64,000 nucleotides of DNA. It comes from Symsagittifera roscoffensis (lineage: Eukaryota > Xenacoelomorpha > Acoela > Convolutidae). Below, in pieces: positions 9,840 through 20,257 of this stretch. Under the pieces are notes generated by a model. That model did not search any database, was not told the origin of the DNA, and saw nothing but the letters and a program-made list of their open reading frames with translations. The position numbers and the translations under genes are program-made. The stretch lies in contig NC_087066.1 in assembly GCF_963678635.1 (NCBI RefSeq), forward strand, positions 38,509,755 through 38,573,754, written 5' to 3'. Each line of letters begins with the position of its first letter. Position 1 is the first letter of the stretch.

Positions 9840-10403
9840 TCACCCCTGTCTTTGAAGCGCAGACACTTCCTCTGCCTTCAGCTTCTGCTCACGTCTTGCT
9901 TTCGCCTTCCTCCTTGTCTGTGATGGTCTCTGTTGTTTGCCCCTGATATTGCCAATCAGCTCTGACAGCCTTTCTTTGTGTGCCACTACCAATCCCAGAG
10001 ATTTCAGCTCCAAATCAGCACTCTGGTGCAGCTTCAAATATTCCCTGAGCTGCTCCGGGTCGTTTTGCTTGCTCTTGGAGAGTAGCCGTTTTGTAGCTGG
10101 AATAATGAGCACCCCTGTGCCGAGAAGCTGACTAAACAAGTCGGGCGTTCCTTCCCTTCTGCAATAAACGATCGCCAATATCTGCTGCTTCTTCGACTTC
10201 AAATAGTTTGTCAGCTCCTGGACACCGGCTGGGCGATGGTTGTTTGTTCTGTGGCTGCTAATGGTGTTGTTCACCACGTCGTGCCACACAACCACTTTTT
10301 TCTCCTTCAGTGGACTGTCTTCCAGTAGTCGTCGGAGGTTTTTTCCTGTGTTAAGGGTGTTGATGCTGTGGAACAGGGAGCTAGCTGCTACAATATGAAA
10401 CAT
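9840..10403 (-). CDS. PLE 2 ORF1: SGNH-like protein (187 aa)
   Basis: An intact 187-residue ORF directly upstream of ORF2 on the same strand and inside the pLTRs, so it belongs to the PLE. The N terminus FHIVAASSLFHSI resembles SGNH block I (small-small-Ser), and VVVWHDVVNNTISSH followed by AIVYCRREGTPD resembles internal strands of retroelement SGNH proteins. I see no clear D-x-x-H block. The last 40 residues are strongly basic (TRRKAKARREQKLKAEE), a likely nucleic-acid or nuclear-localisation tail. Most PLEs have one ORF, so an ORF1 is noteworthy. Being intact while ORF2 is broken could be chance. Confidence 0.55.
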   Translation of the reverse strand: MFHIVAASSLFHSINTLNTGKNLRRLLEDSPLKEKKVVVWHDVVNNTISSHRTNNHRPAGVQELTNYLKSKKQQILAIVYCRREGTPDLFSQLLGTGVLIIPATKRLLSKSKQNDPEQLREYLKLHQSADLELKSLGLVVAHKERLSELIGNIRGKQQRPSQTRRKAKARREQKLKAEEVSALQRQG

Positions 10404-10587
10404 TTCGTTAACTCAAATAAAAATCGGCCATAATTTACGTATCGATAAAAAAAACACTATAAAAATTCTCTATACATTAAAAACATTGAAAATCATTAAA
10501 AACTTTTATACTGGCCCTTTAATGGGAAAACAGTTGGAATTTCAAGCTCTTCGCTTTTTGGTTTATCACGAATTTACAAGTAAAATT

Positions 10588-10924
10588 GAAGAAATTTTTG
10601 CTAAAAAGTAAATTTCAAACGTTTTCGCAATCATGTGCATCGTCAGGATTTTTAAAATAAACTACTCTAAATGAAGATAAAACATCAATTTACAAATGTT
10701 ATTTACAATAAATCACATACAATTTGATTCTAAACCATCATGATAAAAAATTAGCCAATCACAGTTGACCTCTAAATTACTATTCAGATTAAAATACTTT
10801 TAACCTCTAAAATTAATTAAACATTTCAAAATTATTTTGTCTGGAAGTTTCTGAGTCATAATTTCGATTTAGACATGTACGTTTTGAATAAAAAACCAAA
10901 AATATTTTGGGACTAAATTTTCAG
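10588..10924 (-). repeat. PLE 2 upstream pLTR (direct repeat)
   Basis: Near-identical to 6833-7168 in the same orientation. Lies upstream of ORF1 and probably contains the promoter. Confidence 0.88.
10616..10647 (-). ncRNA. Hammerhead-like motif, PLE 2 upstream pLTR
   Basis: The minus strand has CTGACGA, a GCA/TGC stem with a CATGAT loop, GAAA and AACGTT. All core bases are present. Confidence 0.6.
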
Positions 10925-11147
10925 TTTAATTAATTTTAGAGGTTTATTAATTTTAGAGGTTAAAAGTATTTTTATCCTAATAGTAATTTAGAGGTCAACT
11001 GTGATTGGCTAATTTTTTATCATGATGGTTTAGCACCAAATTGTATGTGATTCATTGTAAATAACTTTTGTATATTAATGTTTTATCGTCATTTAGAGTA
11101 GTTTATTGTAAAAATCCTGACGATGCACATAGTTGCGAAAACGTTTG
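10925..11147 (+). repeat. Inverted partial pLTR at the right end of PLE 2
   Basis: Reverse complement of most of the pLTR, running from ttaattttagaggtt to the hammerhead motif. Together with 10588-10924 it forms an inverted repeat several hundred bases long that could fold into a large hairpin. Confidence 0.87.
11116..11147 (+). ncRNA. Hammerhead-like motif, inverted PLE 2 end
   Basis: CTGACGA, GCA/TGC stem with CATAGT loop, GAAA, AACGTT. It forms the outermost bases of the insertion, immediately before the right target duplication. Confidence 0.6.
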
Positions 11148-11158
11148 AAAATGTTTAA
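11148..11158. repeat. Target-site duplication, right copy (PLE 2)
   Basis: aaaatgtttaa, identical to 6822-6832. Confidence 0.88.
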
Positions 11159-12255
11159 CATTATTTATTTTTGTAATGTCGCGATTGGTTGCTACTGCAT
11201 ACTTGCATTCAATCGTGGTGACTTTTTGTGTTTTGCAAGGAAAAAGTTTTTATTTTGTAGGGTTGTTTTCCGTATTTTCATTGAGGTGTTGGGTTTCAAC
11301 TGAGCGTGTCCGGTAAGGCAAGGTTTTTCCCTGCAATCTAAACTATATGTGGGTTTGGAAATTTCACTATGATAAGTTGAAATCTATATACTCTATGGTT
11401 TCGATTTGATTTTTGTGTAAATAGAAATGCTGGATGTTTCGATCCAAGGATTAAAAGTTCATATTCTGTGAGAGTGTGTATATTGGCTGTAAATTCTCTC
11501 GTAAGTGTAGAGAGTCTTCTGCTTGCGTAAAAAGTCTTGAAATAACCGATATAAGGTTCATTTTGCTTGTACCTTTATGTGATTGTAAGAGTGCAGCGCC
11601 ATTTCCAAAATTTGAAACGTCACACATGGCTTAGAGTGGTTGATCTGAATCTGGAGTTCGGCTTGAGATCTGTTCTGTAAGAGGAGGATTTTTGTTTCAT
11701 CAAAACCTATTTGAATTTCTGATATCTATTCAAAATTATTTTGTTGTCTGAGAATATTATAAAACGGTATTCTTATAATTTGCATTTTATAAACATATTT
11801 ACATAAAAAGTTATAAGGAGTTCTCGGATTTTCTTCTTATTTGATGGAAGTTGAAGCTTTAATAGAGCATCTATTCAAGATTTGAATGGAGTAATTGTAT
11901 TACCTTCAATAAAATATCCAAGGAATTTGACACTAGTGAAGAAAATATGTGAAGTATCTGGGGCTGCTTTCATGTTTTCTTTTAGTAATAACTGGTGTGT
12001 TTTTTTGCTAATATGTTAAACATTTCTTGCTTTGTTTGTGATTGCATAAAAACATCGGCTAAATAGTTGATAACATTTTTACTTTGAAATAGTGGTCAAA
12101 AAATTTTGCTCATGAAGGCTGATAAGCTGCTGGTCCTATGGAAATTTGATAAAAGAGACAAATAAATTCGTACTGTTGATTTCCAACACGAATTGTGTAA
12201 GTCGTCCTGAAGTTCTTGTATTGTTGTTGTGTCTGATTCCGGAAGTACGTTTCGT
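11159..12255 (-). pseudogene. Ty3/gypsy pol remnant: RT and RNase H
   Basis: The minus strand reads QYEFICLFYQISIGPAAYQP (RT motif B region), YLADVFMQSQTKQEMF (motif C, YLDD changed to YLAD), KAAPDTSHIFFTSVKFLGYF, then an RNase H stretch (GAALLQSHKGTSKMN, ISRLFTQAE, YTLSEYEFLI) spread over frames with stops. It ends in INNVKHF at the PLE insertion and resumes at 6821. No LTR or gag is seen to the right. Confidence 0.8.
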
Positions 12256-12690
12256 GTCTTTGAAAGTTTTTAAATAATTTTGTTTTTGTTTCGCTATTAT
12301 TGTTTTTTTTTATCTAATATATCTTATTGTTTATTTATGTGGTGAGTAGTGGAAGAGTGAGGCGATCAGGAGGAGAGAGGGGGGGGTGGTTGCTGACCCC
12401 CATGTATTAACATAGGCTATAGAGTATCCGGTCAGCACCCTATGTATTAACATAGGCTATAGATTTCCCCTGTTTTGAGGCTATAGGTTTCATAGTTTCC
12501 GATGGTAGGATGGTCAGTTTCAAAAACTTTTCCCGAATTTTTTGGAGCTCTATTTTGCCGATGTTTGCGTTTTTTAGCTATTTCCTACGATTTGAATAAT
12601 TTGATTATTGTTCTACATGTTTGAAACTAAGAGAAAACTATCTAAATTTTTACTGAAACCAAACGAAATTTTGACAAAAAATAATGAAAA
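12256..12690. other. AT-rich non-coding stretch with a short direct repeat
   Basis: No credible ORF. atgtattaacataggctata occurs twice, at about 12402 and 12443, next to a G10 run. This may be the degraded edge of the gypsy element or intergenic DNA. Confidence 0.4.
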
Positions 12691-15393
12691 TTGGAACCCT
12701 TGATAGCTGAGACATTTGGAACCTTTGCTCAGATGAGAAGACCAAGATTGTTGTGTAGTTTAAGCTATTGTGACCCGCGAATAGCTGGCGTGATTGAGAT
12801 CTTTGAGTAGCTGAGACTTTGAACCCTTGATTAGATGCGACGACTGAGACCCTTGAGTAGCTAAGTTTGTGAGGGCCCTTGATCTGCTGCAAAGATTGGG
12901 ACTCTTGAGTAGCAGAGACTTTTGGAAACTTTGATCAGCTTAGAAGAACAAGATTTTTGAGTAATTGAACAAGGTTTGTGAGAAGTTGGACCGTGAATAG
13001 CTTAGATGATTAAGAACGTTGAGTAGCTGAGACATTTGGAACCTTTGCTCAATTGAGAAGACCAAGATTGTTGAGTAGTTGAAGCTATTGTGATCCGCGA
13101 ATAGCTGGCGTGATTGAGATCATTGAGTAGCTGAGACTTTGGACCCTTGATTAGATGCGACGACTGAGACCCTTGAGTAGCTAAGTTTGTGAGGGCCCTT
13201 GATCTGCTGCGAAGATTGGGACTCTTGAGTAGCAGAGATTTTGGGAAACTTTGATCAGCTTAGAAGAACAAAGTTTTTGAGTAATTGAACAAGGTTTGTG
13301 AGAAGTTGGGATCCGTGAATAGCTTAGATGATTAAGAACCTTGAGTAGCAGAGACACTTGGGACCCTTGATTAGCTGAGAAGATTGGAACTTTGAGTAGT
13401 AGGCTGAGGGATCTTTTATTAGAAGGTTTTTGAGTCCCTTGATTAACAGGGAAGTTAGCTGAGATATCCTTGAGATGATGAAAATTGGGGTCCTAGCTTG
13501 AGATGATGAAAATTAGCTAGGAAGATTGGGACTCTTGACTAGTTGACTGAGGAACCTTTTTCGTAGATGAAGCCATTGGGACTCTTGAATAGCTGAAAGA
13601 TCGTGTCTCTTGAGTGTTGACTAACGGATCCTTGAATGGATGACTTTTGGGACCCTTGAACAGCTGGGAAGACTGGGACTCTTGAGTAGCAGAAACATTC
13701 GGACCCTTTGATAAAATGAGAAGGTTGCGATTCTTGAGTAGTTGACTGAGGGAACTTTTGGTAGATGGAAATTGAGGCCCTTGATTAGCTAAGAAGTTTG
13801 GGACCCTTGAGTAGTTGACCGAGGGAAGCTTGTGTAGATGAAGCTATTGGGGCCCTTGAATAGCTAGCAAGATTGAGACCCTCGAGTAGTTGACTAGTTG
13901 ACTGAAGGATCCTTGAGTAGATGATTTTTTAGACCCTTGAATAGCTGAGAAGGTTGGGAAATGAGTACTTGACGACGGAAGGACGTTTGTGTAGATGAAA
14001 CTATTGGGATCCTTGAATAGCTACGATGATTGAGATCCTCGAGTAGTTGACTGAAGGATCCTTGAGTAGATGATTTTTGGACCCTTGAACAGCTGAGAAG
14101 GTCGGCAAATGAGTACTTGACGACCGAAAGACGTTTGTGTAGATGAAACTATTGGAATCCTTGAATAGCTAGGATGATTGAGACCCTCGAGTAGTTGACA
14201 GAAGGAGCCTTGACTTGCTGAGAAAATTGGGACCCTTGAGTTGCTGAGACTTTTGAAACCTTTGATTATGTGAGATGAACAAGATTTTCGAGTAGTTGAA
14301 GTTATTGGGACTCGTTAATAGCTGGGATGATTAAAAACCATTATTGGGTAAGGTTATGGGTAGGTAGAGCTATTGGGAAAAAAGCTATTGGTTGAATAAT
14401 GAAACTCTTAAATAGCTGAGAAGACTGGGAACCTTGAGTAGTTGATTGAGGGATCCTCGAGTAAATGACTTGCGGGACCCTTGATAGAATGAGAAGATTA
14501 GGATCATTGATTAGTTGGCTGAGGTATCCTTGAGTAGATGAAAGTTTGGAGCCGTGAATAATTAAGATTAGAAGATTGGGATTCGGTGGGCAGAGGAAGC
14601 CATTGGGAACCTCGAAAAGCTAGGTAGATTGAGACCCCTAAGTAGTTAACTTAGGAGCCTTGATTAGATGTCTATTGGTGCCCTTGAAAAGCTAGGAAGA
14701 TTGGGACCCTTGGAAATTAGCTGAAGGATCCTTGAGTAGATAAGATTGGGGCCCTTTATCAGCCAAGGAGATTTGGACTCTTGAGTAGTTGACTATGGGA
14801 CCTTTGGCTAGATGAAGCTATTCGGACCCTCGAAAATCTAGGAACATTTGACCCTTGAGTAATTGACTGAGGGAGCCTTGAGTAGATATCTATTGGGGCC
14901 CTTGAACAGCTAGGAAAGATTGGGACCCTTGAGTAGTTGGCTGAGGGATACTTGAGTAAATGACTTGCGTTACCCTTGATAAAATGAGGAGTTTGGGACC
15001 CTTGAGTAGTTGGCTGAGGAACCCTTGAGTAAATGACTTACGGGATCTTTGATAAAACGAAAAGAATGGGACCCTTGAGAAGATGACTTGCGGGACCCTT
15101 GGTAATATGAGAAGATTGGTTGAGACCCTTGAGTAGTTGACCGAGGGACGTTTGTGTAGATGGAAGCTATTGGGACCCTTGAATAGTTAGGAAGATTGAG
15201 ACCCTCGAGTAGTTGAATAATGGAACTCTTGAATAGCTGAGAAGATTGGGACTCTTGAGTAGTAGACTGAGTGATCCTTGAGTAAAGGGCTTGCGGGACC
15301 TTTAATAAAACGAGAAGGTTGGGACCCTTGAGTAGTTGGCTGAGGTATTCTTGAGTAGATGAAAATTTGGAGTCTTGATTAGCTAAGAAGATT
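12690..15393. repeat. Minisatellite, degenerate about 30-bp unit (cttgagtagttgactgaggga type)
   Basis: About 90 degenerate repeats built from phrases such as gggacccttgagtag, ctgagaagattggga and gatgaagctattggg. A higher-order period of about 320 bp is visible at the left (gacatttggaacctttgct at 12711 and 13031). ORFs across it are repeat artefacts. Confidence 0.93.
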
Positions 15394-16150
15394 GTGGGGT
15401 TTCTGGCTGCGGGTTTTAATGGTTGGAGGTATCGTCGGGTGAGGGGCGTCGGTTGGGCGTAGAGGACGTGGGGTAGACAAGGGGAGGGGGGATAGACGAT
15501 ATACGCGTGCATTCGGGCTCGAGTTGCAGAAAGCTGCAAACATTAGAGTAAACCTTTCGCATCTACAAAAAAAATCTTTTTTTTTGGTTAAATCTTGATT
15601 AGCCCCTCAATCATACCTTAATTAGCTTTTTAAAAAGCCTGATCAAGAAGAAATAAATCAGCATAACTTTTAGTCGAACTTTTTCTAATCAATCAAATTA
15701 ATTTTCAGAGCTCTTCCTAGACAGTATAAAGACCCTTTTCTGACAGAACTTTCTGCTCCCTAGGTGCCTGTGTCTTAAAAACAAGCAGGCATAATTGCCG
15801 TTCGTTGGAGGTTTTTGTAAGGTTAACAAAAAGGTTGCTTTTGTCGGTGCGACTTCTCCCTCAAATTTAATATGTATTGGCTCCAACGGTAGGGATGGTC
15901 GAGTAAACACTGGACTCGTAAAATAGGACCAAAGGTGAGGTTTTGGGTGGTGAGGGGTGAAATCTTGAGAGTGAGACGCCCCCTTCACCTCAAAGTTTCC
16001 CCTGGATAAATCAAAATTAAAGTGCTGAGAGATGAGCCTATTGCTCAATATCTGAACAGCATTTAGTTCACATATGATGGTCAAAGAAAAATCGATACTC
16101 GTTTTTATTTAACAGAAAAATGATTTATATGTTTCTGCGTGGGAGAGTCA
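15394..16150 (-). repeat. Block D copy 1 (about 760 bp, duplicated at 19497-20257)
   Basis: Runs from ggtttctggctgcgggtttt to just past atcgatactcg and is more than 90 percent identical by eye to the second copy. Contains the 128-codon ORF 15698-16084. Directly followed by repeat X. Confidence 0.88.
15698..16084 (-). CDS. Conserved hypothetical ORF of block D, copy 1 (128 aa)
   Basis: I do not recognise this product. It begins MTIICELNAVQILSNRL and contains FNFDLSRGNFEVKGASHS and PLEPIHIKFEGEVAPT. The central part is rich in Pro, His and aromatics; the C terminus is basic. There is no signal peptide or membrane segment. Both block copies keep the frame open with mostly conservative differences, which argues for recent amplification or some constraint; two recent copies alone do not prove coding. 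Confidence 0.35.
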   Translation of the reverse strand: MTIICELNAVQILSNRLISQHFNFDLSRGNFEVKGASHSQDFTPHHPKPHLWSYFTSPVFTRPSLPLEPIHIKFEGEVAPTKATFLLTLQKPPTNGNYACLFLRHRHLGSRKFCQKRVFILSRKSSEN

Positions 16151-16690
16151 TTATTGTTTCGAGTTTCGTAACGAAAGTAACGGAATAATTGTGCTCGGGG
16201 TGAGTTTTTTTTCTTCAGACAAATTTCGATTTTTTAACTAGCCATTTTTGACGGAATTTTTTTCACATCATTCAAAAGGTATTGTTATCCTGAGATAAAA
16301 TTTGAAACGATAATTCACCTGTCATCCTTTTTCGTAAAGCTATTGGGGCTTAAAGATAGCCATTTTGGCAAACTTGGGACAATTAACGCGCGATATATTT
16401 CGCGCTATTAACGCGTAAGCGGAGATTTAAACAGTCCTAGAAATTGTTCCAAATTAGTTGAAGGAAGATTATTTGCCATAAATGATATGTTACTACGAGC
16501 TAAACTTACCACTGTACTCTAAATGGCGTGTGGGGGGACGATTTTCATAAAATAAATTTCTAATTAAAAAAGTTTCATTTTATTTTTTATTGCTTTTAAA
16601 TTTTTCATGTTATTACTGCTGCATAGACCTTAAAAGGCAGTAAACATTCAGGGCTTCGTTAACGAAAACTAATTGTTTCGAAGAAAAACG
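16150..16690. repeat. Repeat X copy 1 (about 520 bp)
   Basis: Starts in a ctttcgt/acgaaag palindrome followed by taacggaataattgtgctcg. It holds the palindromic core attaacgcgcgatatatttcgcgctattaacgcgt in outline and ends at ccttaaaaggcag...cagggcttcg. Non-coding. Other copies: 20258, 20791, 21670 and 24294 (inverted). Confidence 0.85.
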
Positions 16691-17031
16691 GCTTGAAGTT
16701 TAAAAAATACTGAAAGTTGGCTTTCGCGTTCTTCGAGAATATATTATACGCAAAAATTAGCTAGAGTTCGTCAAAAAGAACTCGACCTATTTTCATTTCA
16801 TTTTTCTTGAGGTTTGCAGAAAACTAAGGTTTGGTGATTTTCAAAATTAAGTATTGTCGCATTCGCTCAGCCCCACCTCAAAAAAATCCAAAGCAAGGTT
16901 TTTTGTGAGCATTTATTTCTTCGTCTCAAACTCGACATTGTATTTTTTATTGCATAAACTTGGGTCAGGGTAAGGTTTTGTGATTAAATATGGGGTTGGG
17001 ATCTAGATTCGTTCGTGTTATGATAAGTCTT
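16691..17031. other. Non-coding, downstream of the GPCR stop codon
   Basis: AT-rich sequence with no ORF of note; probably the 3' UTR or flank of the receptor gene on the minus strand. I do not see an unambiguous polyadenylation signal. Confidence 0.3.
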
Positions 17032-17318
17032 TCAATGTTGCGCATATTTCGATTGGTTGATCGCCGGTCGATTGTTGAGATTGCCAGTTGCGTTGGGTGG
17101 ATTGCAACTCCCCTTGATTTCTTCGCCGCGATGTCGGCTGTTATTCGAAACAGGGGGGTGGGCAGACGATCTGGTTCTCAAAATCGGGTTGTAGCAGGGA
17201 ATGACCTTGGAGATGATCTGTTTGTAGGCCCTTCTGAACCCACTGTGGGTGACTCCGTAGATGAAGAAATTGATAGCCGAGTTGAAATGGGCCCACAGGT
17301 CGAAGCAAAGTATCAGCT
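17032..17318 (-). CDS. Class A GPCR, terminal exon (TM7 and cytoplasmic tail)
   Basis: The acceptor ttttgtgttag precedes 17318; the stop is TGA at 17032. The 95 codons begin ELILCFDLWAHFNSAINFFI, with the NPxxY-type TM7 motif present as NSAINFFIY, then helix 8 (HSGFRRAYKQI) and a tail of about 60 residues rich in Ser, Asn and Arg. Phase: the codon is completed by the G at the end of the previous exon (G+AG, Glu), so exons 18023-18163 and this one join in frame. Ligand unknown; the sequence has a general invertebrate amine/peptide/melatonin-like flavour. Confidence 0.85.
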
Positions 17319-18022
17319 CTAACACAAAATTGAAAACAACAATTGATAACTCAAATTCAGTTATGTTTATTTCTTATTTAATAGCTTTGTGTAATCAAAG
17401 TACTCTGTTATCAGAAATATGGCTCCTTCATCTGCCTAAAGAGTTTATCAGGTGTTCTTTTGATTTAAAAAAAAATCAATGATTTTAACAAGCAATATGA
17501 TTTTTTCCGAGGTTTGAAGGTGAATGGCAATTTACGAGCAAGTTTTATATTCAAAAGTTTTTTTTGCTAAATATTTAAACTTCACATGCAGAGATGAAAA
17601 CGTTGTCAAGCTTCTGAAAGCAATTTTATTTTCAATAATTAAAAAAATGAAAATGACGCAGATTTCAATAGCTGTGCCTCAAGCGTAGTGGGGGGGGGGG
17701 GGGGGGGGGGGGAGGGGGACTTAGAAGAGGATACCACTTTGCCACTAGATTTACCACGAGGTTAACAAATGGCAGTTTAAAAGTTACGGAAGATTTGGTT
17801 TACAAAAAAAAGCAAGAAAGACATGATGAAAGAATTAAATAAGGATAGAGAAAGGGTTAAAAAATGTTTTGGGATAGTGTTCGACTGAAAACGCATCGTC
17901 GACCAAGAATTTTCAGATGTAAAATGCGCATTCGCGACTTTCAAGGTCAAAACAAGAGGCTAGCCCCTCGACCCGAGTCCCTTTACGACCCAACCCCCCC
18001 ATTGCTAGACATTGAGACATAC
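17319..18022 (-). other. GPCR intron
   Basis: Bounded by gtatgt at the donor (18022) and ag at the acceptor (17319). Contains a G tract at about 17691-17712, a likely weak spot for polymerases and base callers. No other feature seen. Confidence 0.75.
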
Positions 18023-18163
18023 CGAGAGGCATGAAGTTGTAGACATCTAGTTTGAGTCCCTGAGTGAGGACTATGAATGCATAGGGGAGCCAGGTGAGAA
18101 GAAAGGCTACGTAGATGGTGGCCAGCGAGACCAGCATCTGCTTCTGGTCCTTCTGCCGACGAA
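18023..18163 (-). CDS. Class A GPCR, exon with intracellular loop 3 end and TM6
   Basis: 141 bp, acceptor ctgagcag, donor gtatgt. Encodes RRQKDQKQMLVSLATIYVAF then LLTWLPYAFIVLTQG, the TM6 signature of rhodopsin-family receptors (F-x-x-x-W-L-P-Y, with Thr in the usual Cys position), and extracellular loop 3. Loop 3 is short and basic before TM6, as usual for G-protein coupling. The first two bases complete a codon opened at 22101, giving continuous phase. Confidence 0.87.
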
Positions 18164-19496
18164 CTGCTCAGCTGGCCCAGAACTCCGGCTGCTACAAAAC
18201 ATGGACACTGCAGTCGAGAGGTTTTGGGTTTATGTTTAAAAAATGATTATAGAACATGTTTTCATCATAATCGAAAACTTTTGCTATCAACGACCATTTA
18301 GAAAAAAAGAAGGCGAAGTCGACGATTAATGATTTTATCACAAAGTGGAGGCATATCAAGGTGATTATCATAAGAGGCGGGCCCCAATCAATAAGGTAGC
18401 AACTTCACCACCCCAGAGCTCCCCTATGTTACAATCAATTTAGGCAAATTGTCACCGAATATTCTTGAAGGCGCTTTAGCACCAACCTACACTAATTTTG
18501 AGAGCTATGCGTCGCTCAGAAAATGAATTTTTTCAAATCGTTCATCACGTGGCGAAAAAAGCACTTTTAGTTCAGTTTTGGCCGCGAACTTTTTTTAAAT
18601 AAGGTCATGATTTACTTTATTGTCGCTACTGGGTCTTTTATATTTAGTTTTTGTACTGCTATTGCATAAATCGTGTTGTGCTGACGTCGTAGTTCAAAAA
18701 TAGCGAGGCTTAAGTTTGAATTTTTCATTAATTTAATTTTAAACTGGTTGAGAATTCGGAAATTTTCAATTAAAAAATGTTTTACTTTTTTAAAGTTTTC
18801 AATTATCCCGCACCGAAAATTCGCTTGATCATTCAAAATGAAAATTCGAAATGGATAACGATTGATAATATCATATTCGATTTCAAAATTCTGCTTCTCT
18901 GAATTTGAAATGAATTCATAAAAATAGTATCAAAGGGAGGACCCTTTGGGTCGGCAGTGGGTCGAATCCCTGAGGGGGAAGAGGGCATCTGCCCCGCCCC
19001 CTAAATCCGCTCCTGATTTAAAATGAAATATAAGGCTACTATTTTTTGAAGAAACCGAAAATCATTCTCGATCGCATATAATCGATAATTTTCAACTCAT
19101 TTTCCAATTTTTTTTCGAAAAAAGGTAATCCATTTTAATTGATTTAATAATTAATAAATTTTTGTGAGCTTTTTTCTTTTATTCATAATCATTTTAAAAC
19201 TAAGTTAGTTACTTTGTTGTCGAACTAAATTTCACTTTTTTATGAAATTCAATCGCGTTTTTTTCGTCATTTTCTTTTTTTTCGCTGTTCTTTGTCTTCT
19301 TCAGCTCTATTCGCCATGCTCACAATGCACCCCTTGCCCATGTTTGCCCCTGCCCTATAGATACAGTTATTTATTTCCCTTGCGCGCACTTTCCCCCCTC
19401 ATCCTCTCAATATTAAATCTGGATGGACGTAGGGAGTGGGGTGTAATACGGTAAACGTAGGGTTTAAAATGTTGGGTTTCTGATGTTGCAGTCTAG
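18164..19496 (-). other. GPCR intron, unique part
   Basis: AT-rich, no coding evidence. Contains a GC-rich dispersed-repeat-like piece near 18940-19015 (ggaggaccctttgggtcggc) and leads into block D copy 2. The intron continues to 22100 and is filled by repeats. Confidence 0.6.
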
Positions 19497-20257
19497 TGTG
19501 GAGTTTCTGGCTGCGGGTTTTAATGGTTGGAGGTAACGTCGGGTGAGGGGCGTCGGTGGGGCGTAGATGACGTGGGGTAGACGAGGGGAGGGGGGGGATA
19601 GACGATATACGCGTGCATTCGGGCTCGAGTTGCAGAAAGCTGCAAACATTAGAGTAAACCTTTCGCATCTACAAAAAAATCATTTTTTTGGTTAAATCTT
19701 GATTAGCCCCTCAATCATACATTAACTAGCTTTTTAAAAAGCCTGATCAATAAGAAATAAATAAGCATAAATTTAAGTCGAACTTTTTCTAATCAATCAA
19801 ATTAATTTTCAGAGCTCTTCCTAGACAGTATAAAGACCCTTTTCTGACAGAACTTTCTGCTCCCTAGGTGCCTGTTTCTTAAAAACAAGCAGGCATAATT
19901 GCCGTTCGTGGGAGGTTTTTGGGAGGGTTAACAAAAAGGTTGCTTCTGTCAGCGCGACTTCCCCCTCAAATTTAATATGTATTGGCTCCAACGGTAGGGA
20001 TGGTCGAGTAAACACTGGACTCGTAAAATAGGACCAAAGGTGAGGTTTTGGGTGGTGAGGGGTGAAATCCTGAGAGTGAGACGCCCCCTTCACCTCAAAG
20101 TTTCCCCTGGATAAATCAAAATTAAAGTGCTGAGAGATGAGCCTATTGCTCAATATCTGAACAGCATTTAGTTCACATATGATGGTCAAAGAAAAATCGA
20201 TACTCATTTTTATTTAACAGAAAAAAGATTAATATGTTTCTGTGTGGGAGAATCATT
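19497..20257 (-). repeat. Block D copy 2
   Basis: Second copy of 15394-16150, same orientation, inside the GPCR intron. Also followed at once by repeat X, so D plus X (about 1.3 kb) was duplicated as a unit roughly 4.1 kb away. Confidence 0.88.
19821..20207 (-). CDS. Conserved hypothetical ORF of block D, copy 2 (128 aa)
   Basis: Same unrecognised product as 15698-16084, with an upstream in-frame Met (MSIDFSLTIICEL) and a different C terminus after a local frameshift (PREQKVLSEKGLYTV). The core FNFDLSRGNFEVKGASHS is unchanged. Confidence 0.35.
   Translation of the reverse strand: MSIDFSLTIICELNAVQILSNRLISQHFNFDLSRGNFEVKGASHSQDFTPHHPKPHLWSYFTSPVFTRPSLPLEPIHIKFEGEVALTEATFLLTLPKTSHERQLCLLVFKKQAPREQKVLSEKGLYTV

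Larger units (their letters stand above)
6833..11147 (-). mobile_element. Penelope-like element copy 2, near full length, 4.3 kb
   Basis: Bounded by a perfect 11-bp target duplication. In element orientation it reads: right pLTR (10588-10924), ORF1 (9840-10403), ORF2 RT-PHD-GIY-YIG (7157-9792), left pLTR (6833-7168). An inverted partial pLTR (10925-11147) is attached at the right end. Direct pLTRs plus one inverted end are the hallmark of Penelope elements. All three terminal segments carry the hammerhead-like motif. ORF2 has a few small lesions, several in homopolymers. Confidence 0.92.

Noticed and set aside
12690-15393. Regularly spaced repeats that could suggest a CRISPR-like array
   Set aside because: Repeats are degenerate and contiguous, without unique spacers, in an animal genome; this is a minisatellite.
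14970-15539. 189-codon antisense ORF across the 12.7-15.4 kb minisatellite
   Set aside because: Repeat translation; it runs across the satellite/block D boundary without any domain.
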